A stretch of DNA of 5,541 bases from Rhodoferax sp. Lineage in GTDB: Bacteria; Pseudomonadota; Gammaproteobacteria; Burkholderiales; Burkholderiaceae_C. Every line of letters begins with the position of its first letter. The stretch's first letter is position 1. The position numbers and the translations under genes were made by a program. The stretch is from positions 1-5,541 of the forward strand of contig JAQSDS010000124.1 in the NCBI GenBank assembly GCA_029946045.1. Direction: 5' to 3'. The notes beneath the pieces are model-generated. The model was not told where the DNA came from and made no database searches. It worked only from the letters and a program-made list of their open reading frames with translations. This document shows positions 1 to 5,541 of the stretch, piece after piece.

Positions 1-193
1 GGTTGTCAAGCAGGATCACATCGGGTTGCAACTCCTGGGCTTTGCGCAGCGCCTGCCCGGCATCTGCGGCATCGCCGACGACCAGCAGGCCAGGGTCGCG
101 GGTCAGCAACGCGGTCAGGCCGCGGCGAAACAAGGTGTGGTCGTCCACCACCAGAATGCGGATAGGGGTGTTGTCAGGTGGGGTGGTCGGCAT
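1..193 (-). CDS. NarL/FixJ-family response regulator, N-terminal part (cut by left window edge)
   Basis: This is the cytoplasmic DNA-binding partner of the histidine kinase encoded just upstream. Only the first 64 residues are visible, all within the receiver (REC) domain. The acidic pair D17-D18 lies in ILVVDDHTLFRRG, the signature of NarL-type receivers. The phosphoacceptor aspartate is D63 in DVILLDN, aligning with the NarL VILLDLNMP motif. The C-terminal LuxR-type helix-turn-helix expected of the family would lie outside the window, so the subfamily rests on receiver sequence and the NarX-like partner. The ATG at 193-191 lies 2 bases after the kinase stop codon and has no clear Shine-Dalgarno of its own, which points to translational coupling. 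Receiver identity is secure. The exact orthologue (NarL or another regulator) is not, so no symbol is given. Confidence 0.9.
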   Translation of the reverse strand, partial: MPTTPPDNTPIRILVVDDHTLFRRGLTALLTRDPGLLVVGDAADAGQALRKAQELQPDVILLDN

Positions 194-195
194 GT

Positions 196-2130
196 TCAAA
201 CGGTGTTGGTCGCTGGGGCGGCCGCCAAGTTGTCCATGCGGGCGGCGTTGCTGGTGCTTGGGTGGGATGGTGGGGTCAGGGTCAAGATGACCGAACTGCC
301 CCGCAAGGGTGTCGACAGTACCTCGATTTGCGCACCAATGCGCTGTGCGCGCTCGGTCATGATGCGCAAACCCACATGGGTTTCATCAAATTGGTCGGTG
401 TCGGGGTTAAAGCCGATGCCGTCATCGCGCACTTCAAAGCGCCAGGTGGGTTGTTGCTGCACATCCAGCCAGGCCTGCGACGCACGGGCGTGCTTGCGGA
501 TGTTGGACAGCGCTTCCTGAACAATGTGCAGCACCTGTATCTGCACATCCGGGGGTAGCGGCAGGCCCTGACCCTGCATGCTCAAGGCGGTTTTGATGCC
601 GCTTTGATGTTCAAACTTTTGCAGGGTGGTGGCCAGAGCGGGTTCGATGTCTTCGGTGTTGGTGCGGGTCCGGAAGTGCAGCAGCAGTTCGCGTACATCG
701 CTGTAGCTCTCACGCACTCCCGCGTCGATTTCTTCCAGGATTTTTGCTATGTCGTTCTCGTTGCAGTTTTTGACGGCGTCGCGCATCAGCTGCACCTGGA
801 TTTTGAGGAACGCCAGCGACTGCGCGATCGAGTCATGCAGCTCCCGCGCCAGCAGGTGACGTTCTTGCGATACCGCTGCTTCTTTTTCAAGCGCGTTCAG
901 ACGCAGGTTTTCCATGCCGCTGGCCAGGTGACTGCTGAGGGCTTCCAGCAGTGAGCGCTCGGCAGGTGTCGGGCTGATGCGGGCGTGGTAAAACAAATCG
1001 ACTTCACCCATCAGGTGCTGGTGCAGGCGCACCGGCAGGGTGATGACGGTTTCAAACCCGGCCTTGAGGCAGTGCTGCATTGGGGCGCTGGACGCATCCC
1101 GGATCGGAATGATGCGCAAGTCCGACTCGGTTGTGCTGGAACCGCAAAAGCAGTCGCCGGTGTAAATGCACTGTTCGCCATCGATCATGTCCACAGGCAG
1201 GCCGTGGGCGGCCAGCATCAGATGGCGCTGGCCGCCCTGGTTGGACCAGCGCAGCGCAACCCCGTCGGCATGCGAAATTTTGGCCAGACTTTTGGTAAAG
1301 TCCTGTGCCAGGGCATCCAGCGAGGTGGCTTTGGCAACCAGTGCCGTCACCTCGTACAGGCTCTCCAACCGGTCTGACTTTTCTTTCAGCAAGACCGTTT
1401 TTTCAGCCACCTTGGCTTCCAGGTGCCGGTACATGGACTGCAAATGCTCGGCCATGCCGTTGAAACCGTCAGCCAGGGTGCCCAGTTCATCGCTGGAGAC
1501 ACGCTCCACCCGCGCATCAAAATTTCCCTTTTGAATTTTTTCAATGGCCTGTTTCAGTTGTCCCACCGGCTCCAGAACGAAAAGGTAACCGGTGTAAAGC
1601 AGAACGGCGGCACCCACCATCACCGATGCCAGCATGCTCATTTGCAGCAGGTGCAGCAGCGCTGTCCATTGGGCAATGTGCACTTCGATGCTGTTGACAA
1701 AGTCATCAATGTGGGACGCAAAGGCCACGGTGTCCGCACGCAATGCGTCAAAGGTCGCGGGCTTGGCATGGATCCATCGTGCCTGGTAGGCTGTCCAGTC
1801 GCTCTCAACCATGGCAAAGCGTTGGTTGGTGTCGGTGTCCCATGGCACAAACAGTGGGCGCTCCGGATCGCCTTGTCTGAGCATGGCCAGGCTGCGGTTG
1901 AATTCGGCGATTTGTTCTGGCAGCTGACTGGCCTCACCGGTGCCAATGGACAGTGACATGCGGTAAGACTGCATGCGCATGCGTCCAGCCTCATTAACGG
2001 CCGCCGCGCCGCCGTCGAGTTGCCACGATACCCACAAGGTGGCGACCGTGGCCATGAAGACCAGCAGCAAAAAGGGGGCCCCCACCATCAACAGTTTGGT
2101 GCCCAGGTTCCAGTGGCGTTGGATGGTCAT
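196..2130 (-). CDS. NarX/NarQ-type membrane sensor histidine kinase with cysteine-rich GAF domain
   Basis: This is a 644-residue inner-membrane kinase expected to sense a periplasmic ligand and phosphorylate the NarL-type regulator that follows. In order it has a TM helix at about 13-35, a periplasmic NarX-like sensor with a P-box at 43-59 (NEAGRMRMQSYR, with R52 matching the nitrate-contacting Arg of NarX/NarQ), TM2 at about 162-186, HAMP at about 187-240, a short coiled coil, and GAF at about 263-410. It ends with a HisKA_3 dimerization domain (phosphoacceptor H432 in RELHDS) and an HATPase_c domain (N543 in the N-box, DDGIGF at 569-574, GLRIM at 587-591). The GAF holds C321, C327, C329 and C354. 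I chose the ATG at 2130-2128: GAGGTC at 2145-2140 is a Shine-Dalgarno 9 bases upstream, and the alternative at 2190 is a TTG inside the thiolase gene. The tail after about 620 is low-complexity. The architecture is certain. Nitrate or nitrite as ligand is inferred from the P-box, and no nitrate-reduction gene is in view. Confidence 0.93.
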   Translation of the reverse strand: MTIQRHWNLGTKLLMVGAPFLLLVFMATVATLWVSWQLDGGAAAVNEAGRMRMQSYRMSLSIGTGEASQLPEQIAEFNRSLAMLRQGDPERPLFVPWDTDTNQRFAMVESDWTAYQARWIHAKPATFDALRADTVAFASHIDDFVNSIEVHIAQWTALLHLLQMSMLASVMVGAAVLLYTGYLFVLEPVGQLKQAIEKIQKGNFDARVERVSSDELGTLADGFNGMAEHLQSMYRHLEAKVAEKTVLLKEKSDRLESLYEVTALVAKATSLDALAQDFTKSLAKISHADGVALRWSNQGGQRHLMLAAHGLPVDMIDGEQCIYTGDCFCGSSTTESDLRIIPIRDASSAPMQHCLKAGFETVITLPVRLHQHLMGEVDLFYHARISPTPAERSLLEALSSHLASGMENLRLNALEKEAAVSQERHLLARELHDSIAQSLAFLKIQVQLMRDAVKNCNENDIAKILEEIDAGVRESYSDVRELLLHFRTRTNTEDIEPALATTLQKFEHQSGIKTALSMQGQGLPLPPDVQIQVLHIVQEALSNIRKHARASQAWLDVQQQPTWRFEVRDDGIGFNPDTDQFDETHVGLRIMTERAQRIGAQIEVLSTPLRGSSVILTLTPPSHPSTSNAARMDNLAAAPATNTV

Positions 2131-2143
2131 GGTTTGTCCGACC

Positions 2144-3331
2144 TCAAGCCTGGCGCTCAAAAATGGCTGCGATGCCCTGACCACCGCCAATACACAGGGT
2201 CACCAGCGCATAACGCCCGCCGATGCGTTCCAACTCGTACAAGGCCTTCACGGTGATGAGTGCGCCCGTCGCACCAACCGGATGGCCCAGCGAAATGCCG
2301 GAGCCATTGGGGTTAACTTTGGCCGGGTCGAGGCCAAGGTCGCGGCTGACGGCGCAAGCCTGGGCTGCGAAGGCCTCGTTGGCTTCAATCACGTCAAGAT
2401 CATTCACCGTCAGTCCCGCTTTTTGAAGTGCCAAGCGGCTCGCGGGAACCGGGCCGATACCCATGTACTTTGGGTCTACGCCGGCGTGGGCATAAGTCAC
2501 CAGGCGGGCCAGCGGTTTGAGGCCGCGGGCTTTGGCGGTGGCTGCGTTCATCAGCACCACGGCTGCGGCGGCGTCGTTGATGCCGGAGGCGTTGCCGGCG
2601 GTAACGGTACCGTTGTCCTTGAGAAACGCGGGCTTGAGCCGGGACAGTTCGGCCAGTGTGCAGTTGGGTCGGTAATGCTCGTCGGTGTCAAACACCACGT
2701 CGCCCTTGCGGCCTTTGAGGGTCACGGGCATGATCTGGTTCTTGAAATAGCCGGCCTCAGTGGCGCGCTGGGCGCGGTTGTGGCTCTCCATGGCCAGCAG
2801 GTCCTGGTCTTCCCGACTGATGCCCCACTTGGCGGCAATGTTCTCGGCGGTGATGCCCATGTGTATGTGATGGAAAGGATCGTGCAAGGTGCTCACCAAC
2901 ATATCAACCATCGTGGTGTCGCCCATGCGGGCACCCCAGCGCATGTTCAGGCTGGCGTAGGGTGCCCGGCTCATGACCTCGGCACCGCCGCCAATGGCAA
3001 TGTCGCAGTCGCCCAGCAAAATGCTCTGGCTGGCCGATACGATGGCCTGCAGGCCCGAGCCGCACAGGCGATTTACATTGAAGGCGGGTACGCCTTCGGG
3101 GCAACCGCCGTTGATGGCGGCAACGCGCGCCAGATACATGTCCTTGGGCTCGGTGTTGATGACGTGGCCGAACACCACATCGCCGACCTCGTCACCCTCG
3201 ACCCGGGCACGCGCCAGCACCTCCCGCACGAGCTGGCTGGCCAGTTCGGTCGGGGCCACGTCTTTCAGGCTGCCGCCATAAGCACCAATGGCAGAACGGG
3301 CGGCACTCACAATCACGACATCACGGCTCAT
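2144..3331 (-). CDS. bktB: Beta-ketothiolase / acetyl-CoA C-acyltransferase (BktB-like)
   Basis: This is a 395-residue cytoplasmic thiolase that condenses two acyl-CoAs to a 3-ketoacyl-CoA, or cleaves it in reverse. It would feed polyhydroxyalkanoate synthesis or short-chain acyl-CoA turnover. The catalytic set is complete: nucleophile C90 in NRLCGSG, H350 in [10 protein letters not shown], and C380 in CIGGGQG. The motifs [11 protein letters not shown] (114-124) and [10 protein letters not shown] (316-325) are typical thiolase signatures. Length and active-site numbering match Cupriavidus necator BktB as I remember it, and long stretches look near-identical ([28 protein letters not shown]). 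The frame stays open to 3469, but the ATG at 3331-3329 is chosen because it gives the family N-terminus ([16 protein letters not shown]) and has GAGGAG at 3344-3339, 7 bases upstream. The kinase gene starts 13 bases after its stop, and the stop TGA overlaps the kinase Shine-Dalgarno, so the two are probably co-transcribed. PhaA/AtoB-type acetyl-CoA acetyltransferase is the alternative. Chain-length preference cannot be read from sequence. Confidence 0.95.
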   Translation of the reverse strand: MSRDVVIVSAARSAIGAYGGSLKDVAPTELASQLVREVLARARVEGDEVGDVVFGHVINTEPKDMYLARVAAINGGCPEGVPAFNVNRLCGSGLQAIVSASQSILLGDCDIAIGGGAEVMSRAPYASLNMRWGARMGDTTMVDMLVSTLHDPFHHIHMGITAENIAAKWGISREDQDLLAMESHNRAQRATEAGYFKNQIMPVTLKGRKGDVVFDTDEHYRPNCTLAELSRLKPAFLKDNGTVTAGNASGINDAAAAVVLMNAATAKARGLKPLARLVTYAHAGVDPKYMGIGPVPASRLALQKAGLTVNDLDVIEANEAFAAQACAVSRDLGLDPAKVNPNGSGISLGHPVGATGALITVKALYELERIGGRYALVTLCIGGGQGIAAIFERQA

Positions 3332-3455
3332 CCCATCTCTCCTCAGGTTGACAAAAAAGTTACAGCGCATCTTAGCCGCGCTGACTGACAAGGCACGGGC
3401 CAAGAGAGGCTCCGGTGAAGACATATCCATGTCGGTGCATGTTTTGTCGGCTTGA

Positions 3456-3469
3456 TTGATGAAGGTCAA
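3456..3469. promoter_or_regulatory. Predicted FNR/ANR-family binding site
   Basis: The sequence TTGATGAAGGTCAA matches the FNR consensus TTGAT-N4-ATCAA at 9 of 10 specified positions, with the single difference in the right half-site (GTCAA). Its centre lies at 3462.5. That is 41.5 bases upstream of a start site at about 3504 predicted from the -10 element at 3491-3496, which is the class II activation geometry known for FNR and CRP-type regulators. The match was found by eye; binding is inferred. CRP-type proteins share the outer TTGA/TCAA-like bases less well. Confidence 0.6.
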
Positions 3470-3490
3470 ATTTCCCCAGATTCAGCTGAC

Positions 3491-3496
3491 TATCAT
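3491..3496 (+). promoter_or_regulatory. Predicted -10 element of the hibernation factor promoter
   Basis: TATCAT matches the sigma-70 -10 consensus TATAAT at 5 of 6 bases and would start transcription at about 3503-3504, giving a 5' leader of about 32 bases. No good -35 hexamer lies 16-18 bases upstream, as expected if the overlapping FNR-like site at 3456-3469 replaces it (class II activation). Confidence 0.45.
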
Positions 3497-3535
3497 GAAC
3501 CTCAACCAAAGTGGTTGTATGACTAGGAGAAGAAA

Positions 3536-3853
3536 ATGCAAGTACAAATTCACACCGATCACCACATTGAAGGCACCGAAGCCATGGGCAAATGGGTCAG
3601 CAGCGCTGTCGCCGATGCGCTAGACCGGTTCAGCGGCCAGATATCCCGGGTTGAAGTTCACCTGAGCGACGAAAACGGTGGCAAAAAAACCAGTCCTGAA
3701 AACAAGCAATGCAGTTTGGAAGCCAGGCTTGAAGGGCACCAACCGCTGGTCGTCAAACACCATGCTGCCACCCTGAATCAAGCCCTTGATGGCGCTGCAG
3801 ACAAGCTGGTGCGTCTGATCGAAAAAACCCTGAGCCGCACCGCGCACGTTTGA
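3536..3853 (+). CDS. hpf: HPF/RaiA-family ribosome hibernation factor (short form)
   Basis: This is a 105-residue cytoplasmic protein of the ribosomal S30AE/HPF family. Such proteins bind the decoding region of the 30S subunit and keep ribosomes inactive during starvation or stasis. Nearly the whole length is the single alpha/beta domain: MQVQIHTDHHIEG at the start, the strand RVEVHLSDENGG (about 38-49), ARLEGHQPLVV (about 63-73), and a C-terminal helix NQALDGAADKLVRLIEKTL (about 81-99). It lacks the C-terminal dimerization domain of long HPF, so it is a short-form factor (HPF-like or YfiA/RaiA-like). The ATG is preceded by AGGAG at 3525-3529 with a 6-base spacer. It stands alone on its strand, divergent from the thiolase operon and convergent with rluA, with the two stop codons 3 bases apart. 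A predicted FNR box and -10 element suggest induction when oxygen is limiting. The family is clear; the choice between hpf and raiA is conventional. Confidence 0.92.
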   Translation: MQVQIHTDHHIEGTEAMGKWVSSAVADALDRFSGQISRVEVHLSDENGGKKTSPENKQCSLEARLEGHQPLVVKHHAATLNQALDGAADKLVRLIEKTLSRTAHV

Positions 3854-3868
3854 TCATTAAAACGGCGC
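3842..3868. other. Imperfect inverted repeat spanning both convergent stop codons
   Basis: The arms GCGC-A-CGTTT (3842-3851) and AAACGGCGC (3860-3868) can pair into a 9-bp stem with one bulged A and an 8-base loop, GATCATTA. The loop holds nearly all of both stop codons. There is no T-run directly after the stem on either strand, so it is not a canonical intrinsic terminator. It may still act as a bidirectional 3'-end structure. Confidence 0.4.
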
Positions 3869-4495
3869 ATCACTCGAAAATACCATGGCTTGGCCAGTGA
3901 CGGGGTGCGTTAGTTCAAGCCGTGTGGCGTGAAGCAGCAGGCGCTCGGACTTGCCCAGGCTGGTCGGCGTGCCATACAAGGCGTCGCCCAAAATAGGGTG
4001 TTGCAAGGCTTCCAGGTGCACCCGCAGCTGGTGTGACCGGCCGGTGACGGGTTCGAGCTCAAGCCGTGTCGTGAGGTCGGTTGGGTTGTGTTTCAGCACG
4101 CGCCAGCGGGTCAAACTCGGTTTACCTTGCGGGTCAATGATGCGCCTGGGCCGATGTGGCCAATCCAGCAAGATCGGCAAATCAATGCGCTCCCAATCCG
4201 GCTTGGCTGACGCCAGCAAGCCGTCGACCACTGCCACATAACGCTTGTGCACCAGGCGCATGGCAAAAGCATGGTTCAAGCTGCGTTGGGCCAGGGCACC
4301 AAGCGCCATCACCAGCAGGCCAGATGTCGCCATGTCCAGCCGGTGCACTACCCGGGCATCAGCATGAACCACCTGCACCCGGCTGCTCAGGCAGTCCTGC
4401 TTGTCGTCGCCCTTGCCGGGCACGCTCAACAGGCCGGCGGGTTTGTCCAGTACCAGCAAGCTGTCGTCGGCGTAGACGACGCTGAAATCAGACAA
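3857..4495 (-). CDS. rluA: RluA-type pseudouridine synthase (23S rRNA and tRNA)
   Basis: This is a 212-residue cytoplasmic enzyme that isomerizes uridine to pseudouridine. E. coli RluA acts on 23S rRNA U746 and on U32 of several tRNAs. The catalytic aspartate is D54 in HRLDMATSG, the family signature. The conserved tyrosine Y86 lies in KRYVAVV, and the RNA-binding motif is GRSHQLRVH at 152-160 followed by HPILGD. Length (E. coli RluA is about 219), the early KPAGLLSVPG motif and the absence of an N-terminal S4 domain favour RluA over RluC/RluD. The start is a TTG at 4495-4493. No in-frame ATG or GTG is seen near the expected N-terminus and no clear Shine-Dalgarno precedes it, although the alignment to RluA begins at once (FSVVYADDSLLVLDKP). 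It begins 16 bases after the stop of a small basic protein gene and is probably translated from the same message. The exact start is less certain than the function. Confidence 0.92.
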   Translation of the reverse strand: MSDFSVVYADDSLLVLDKPAGLLSVPGKGDDKQDCLSSRVQVVHADARVVHRLDMATSGLLVMALGALAQRSLNHAFAMRLVHKRYVAVVDGLLASAKPDWERIDLPILLDWPHRPRRIIDPQGKPSLTRWRVLKHNPTDLTTRLELEPVTGRSHQLRVHLEALQHPILGDALYGTPTSLGKSERLLLHATRLELTHPVTGQAMVFSSDAPF

Positions 4496-4511
4496 GGCCG
4501 TGCTGGCTGGC

Positions 4512-4661
4512 TTAACGCGGCGCGTTCTTGAGCTTGCCGCGCACTGGCACCACCGTGGTCACAGTGGGGCGCACCGCGTCAGCCGACACGGGCTTGGGCG
4601 GTGCGGTGTCCTTTTTTGGTTTTTTGACCATTTTGTTGTTGCTCTGCTGACCTTTTGCCAT
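4512..4661 (-). CDS. Small lysine-rich protein of unknown function (49 aa)
   Basis: The 49-residue product starts MAKGQQSNNKMVKKPKKD and carries 12 Lys/Arg against 2 Asp, with a proline- and lysine-rich front half and a Val/Thr-rich then basic C-terminus. There is no signal peptide, membrane helix or cysteine. The charge suggests nucleic-acid or ribosome contact, but this is only an inference. I recall similar short MAKGQ...KKPKK proteins as conserved hypotheticals in Burkholderiales and know of no assigned function. The ATG at 4661-4659 has AGGAG at 4672-4668 with a 6-base spacer. The same frame continues upstream to 4718 without support from a ribosome binding site. rluA follows after 16 bases. 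A candidate promoter sits just upstream at 4704-4731. Confidence 0.75.
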   Translation of the reverse strand: MAKGQQSNNKMVKKPKKDTAPPKPVSADAVRPTVTTVVPVRGKLKNAPR

Positions 4662-4703
4662 GATGTGCTCCTGATAAATGGGGGAAAGAATTTGGCTCGC
4701 CAT

Positions 4704-4731
4704 ATTATCTGCTGACACGCGTTGGGGTCAT
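4704..4731 (-). promoter_or_regulatory. Candidate sigma-70 promoter for the small basic protein-rluA unit
   Basis: On the minus strand, ATGACC (4731-4726, 4 of 6 to TTGACA) and GATAAT (4709-4704, 5 of 6 to TATAAT) are separated by 16 bases. The predicted start at about 4697 gives a leader of about 36 bases. The -35 element overlaps the stop codon of the upstream sigma-54 activator gene. It lies in the 66-base gap between that gene and the small gene, which otherwise shows no hairpin or repeat. Confidence 0.35.
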
Positions 4732-5541
4732 TTGCCTTGATTGGATTTGATCGCATTGAGTTTGCGGTACAGCGAGCGCTCGCTGATGCCCAGCTGGGTG
4801 GCCAGTTCAGCGCGGCTGCCGGTGTGCTGGCGGGCCATCTGTTCGAGCGCTGCCTGCGCGACCGATTTCAAGCTGGCTGGCGCCGCCAGTCCGGCTGATG
4901 CGCCGCTGGCCACGATGGGCGTTGCCATGGCGGTATCGGCTGATAGCGTAGAAGCCGGGTGTTTGGCGGGTGCCGCGTTGCGTCGGCCAGAGAGCAAGGC
5001 TTGCGTGATGTGGCTGGCCTCCAGCGTGTTGCCATCACACAGCAGCGCTGAGCGCTCCAGCAGGTTGCGTAATTCACGCACATTGCCAGGGTAGTTTTGT
5101 GCCTGTAGCGCGGCCAGGGCAGCGTCGCTGACCGCCAGTTTGCGCTGTGGTGCCACCCGTGAGAGCAGGGCGCTGGTCAACAAGCCGATGTCGTCACGGC
5201 GTTCACGCAAGGCGGGCAGGTGGATCGGAAAAGTGCTCAGGCGGTAGTAGAGGTCTTCGCGAAAGCGTCCTTGCGCCACCATCTGGTCCAGATCACGGTG
5301 CGTGGCCGAGACCACCCGGATGTCAGCATGGCGCTGCTCGGTGCTGCCCACGCGCCGATAGGTGCCGGTTTCCAGCAGGCGCAGCAGCTTGACCTGCATG
5401 CTGAGCGGGATGTCGCCCACTTCGTCCAGAAACAAGGTGCCACCGCTGGCGGCTTCCACCAGGCCGCCGCGTGCACTGTTGGCGCCCGTGAAGGCGCCGC
5501 GCTCGTGGCCAAAAAGTTCGGATTCAAACAGGTTTTCAGGC
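4728..5541 (-). CDS. Sigma-54-dependent transcriptional activator, AAA+ and Fis-type HTH part (cut by right window edge)
   Basis: This enhancer-binding protein would use ATP hydrolysis to open sigma-54 promoter complexes. The last 270 residues are visible. They include the sigma-54 contact loop GAFTGA (visible residues 15-20), Walker [12 protein letters not shown] (33-43, D39-E40), and sensor I in VVSATHRDL (76-84). Arginines R94 and R100 in FREDLYYRL are equivalent to the PspF arginine fingers, and sensor II is GNVREL (152-157). An Ala/Ser-rich linker (about 186-222) leads to a Fis-type helix-turn-helix (about 241-262, [11 protein letters not shown]). Walker A and any N-terminal sensory domain lie beyond the window, so it cannot be said whether it is an NtrC-type response regulator or a one-component sensor. 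No partner kinase for it is visible. All visible catalytic motifs are intact. The stop TGA is at 4730-4728, 66 bases before the next start. Confidence 0.95.
   Translation of the reverse strand, partial: PENLFESELFGHERGAFTGANSARGGLVEAASGGTLFLDEVGDIPLSMQVKLLRLLETGTYRRVGSTEQRHADIRVVSATHRDLDQMVAQGRFREDLYYRLSTFPIHLPALRERRDDIGLLTSALLSRVAPQRKLAVSDAALAALQAQNYPGNVRELRNLLERSALLCDGNTLEASHITQALLSGRRNAAPAKHPASTLSADTAMATPIVASGASAGLAAPASLKSVAQAALEQMARQHTGSRAELATQLGISERSLYRKLNAIKSNQGK

Larger units (their letters stand above)
3332..3535. promoter_or_regulatory. Divergent regulatory region between the thiolase operon and the hibernation factor gene
   Basis: These 204 bases separate two divergent starts. They contain the FNR-like box and the -10 element assigned to the plus-strand gene, plus a good Shine-Dalgarno for each gene. 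No convincing sigma-70 promoter is visible for the minus-strand operon; a weak sigma-54-like match is discussed in the findings. Part of the region (3332-3469) is an open upstream extension of the thiolase frame, but it does not resemble thiolase and is treated as non-coding. Confidence 0.7.

Noticed and set aside
26..520. Plus-strand open frames opposite the regulator and the kinase C-terminus
   Set aside because: The minus-strand frames contain the receiver and HATPase motifs; the plus-strand products are unordered shadow sequence.
604..620. TTTGATGTTCAAAC as a second FNR-like palindrome
   Set aside because: Half-site spacing is wrong for FNR (3 instead of 6 bases between TTGA and TCAA) and it lies inside the kinase coding region.
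1423..1956. Plus-strand open frame of 177 codons opposite the kinase gene
   Set aside because: It is a shadow of the kinase coding strand, with His/Gln/Gly-rich composition and no family resemblance.
2131..2190. 20-codon N-terminal extension of the kinase (TTG at 2190)
   Set aside because: It would be a rare TTG start within the thiolase gene; the ATG at 2130 has a Shine-Dalgarno and leads directly into the usual short cytoplasmic tail before TM1.
1973..3388. Long open frame of 471 codons on the plus strand opposite the thiolase gene
   Set aside because: It is the antisense shadow of a clear thiolase with intact catalytic residues in a GC-rich genome. Its product is Gly/His/Ala-rich with no recognisable domain, and no ribosome binding site supports it.
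3332..3469. 46-codon N-terminal extension of the thiolase (in-frame ATG at 3469)
   Set aside because: The extension resembles nothing in thiolases, would overlap the predicted FNR site, and lacks the strong Shine-Dalgarno seen before the ATG at 3331.
3464..3469. TTGACC on the minus strand as a -35 element for the thiolase operon
   Set aside because: No acceptable -10 hexamer lies 16-18 bases downstream (CAAAAC at best), and it coincides with the FNR-like box.
4662..4718. 19-codon extension of the small basic protein (start at 4718)
   Set aside because: It overlaps the candidate promoter and has no ribosome binding site; the ATG at 4661 has a strong one.

Overview
The window (GC-rich, around 60% by eye, not counted) looks like a chromosomal segment from a betaproteobacterium of the order Burkholderiales, probably Comamonadaceae (Rhodoferax/Polaromonas-like). 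This rests on remembered protein resemblance only: a beta-ketothiolase very like Cupriavidus BktB, a 105-residue HPF/RaiA protein of the type common in that order, and a short lysine-rich MAKGQ... protein. No tRNA, rRNA, CRISPR, insertion sequence or phage gene is visible.

Layout. (1) Positions 1-3331, minus strand: an apparent three-gene operon read from right to left. A BktB-like beta-ketothiolase (3331-2144) is followed after 13 bases by a NarX/NarQ-type membrane histidine kinase (2130-196). That is followed after 2 bases by a NarL-type response regulator, whose first 64 codons are inside the window (193-1). (2) Positions 3332-3535: a 204-base divergent regulatory region. It holds a near-perfect FNR/ANR box placed correctly for a class II FNR promoter driving the next gene. 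(3) Positions 3536-3853, plus strand: a ribosome hibernation factor (HPF/RaiA family). (4) Positions 3857-4661, minus strand: rluA (23S rRNA/tRNA pseudouridine synthase, TTG start) preceded by a 49-residue basic protein of unknown function, probably one transcription unit. (5) Positions 4728-5541, minus strand: the C-terminal 270 residues of a sigma-54-dependent activator (AAA+ domain plus Fis-type helix-turn-helix), cut by the right edge.

How it fits together. The hibernation factor has a predicted oxygen-responsive promoter. The divergent operon encodes a sensor kinase with a nitrate-type P-box and a cysteine-rich GAF domain. A shared theme of low-oxygen or alternative electron acceptor physiology is a reasonable inference: ribosome hibernation on one side, and a redox/nitrate two-component system tied to acyl-CoA or polyhydroxyalkanoate metabolism on the other. 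I found no clearly new multi-gene system. The points most worth checking are the FNR-hpf promoter, the thiolase-kinase-regulator operon and the GAF cysteine cluster.
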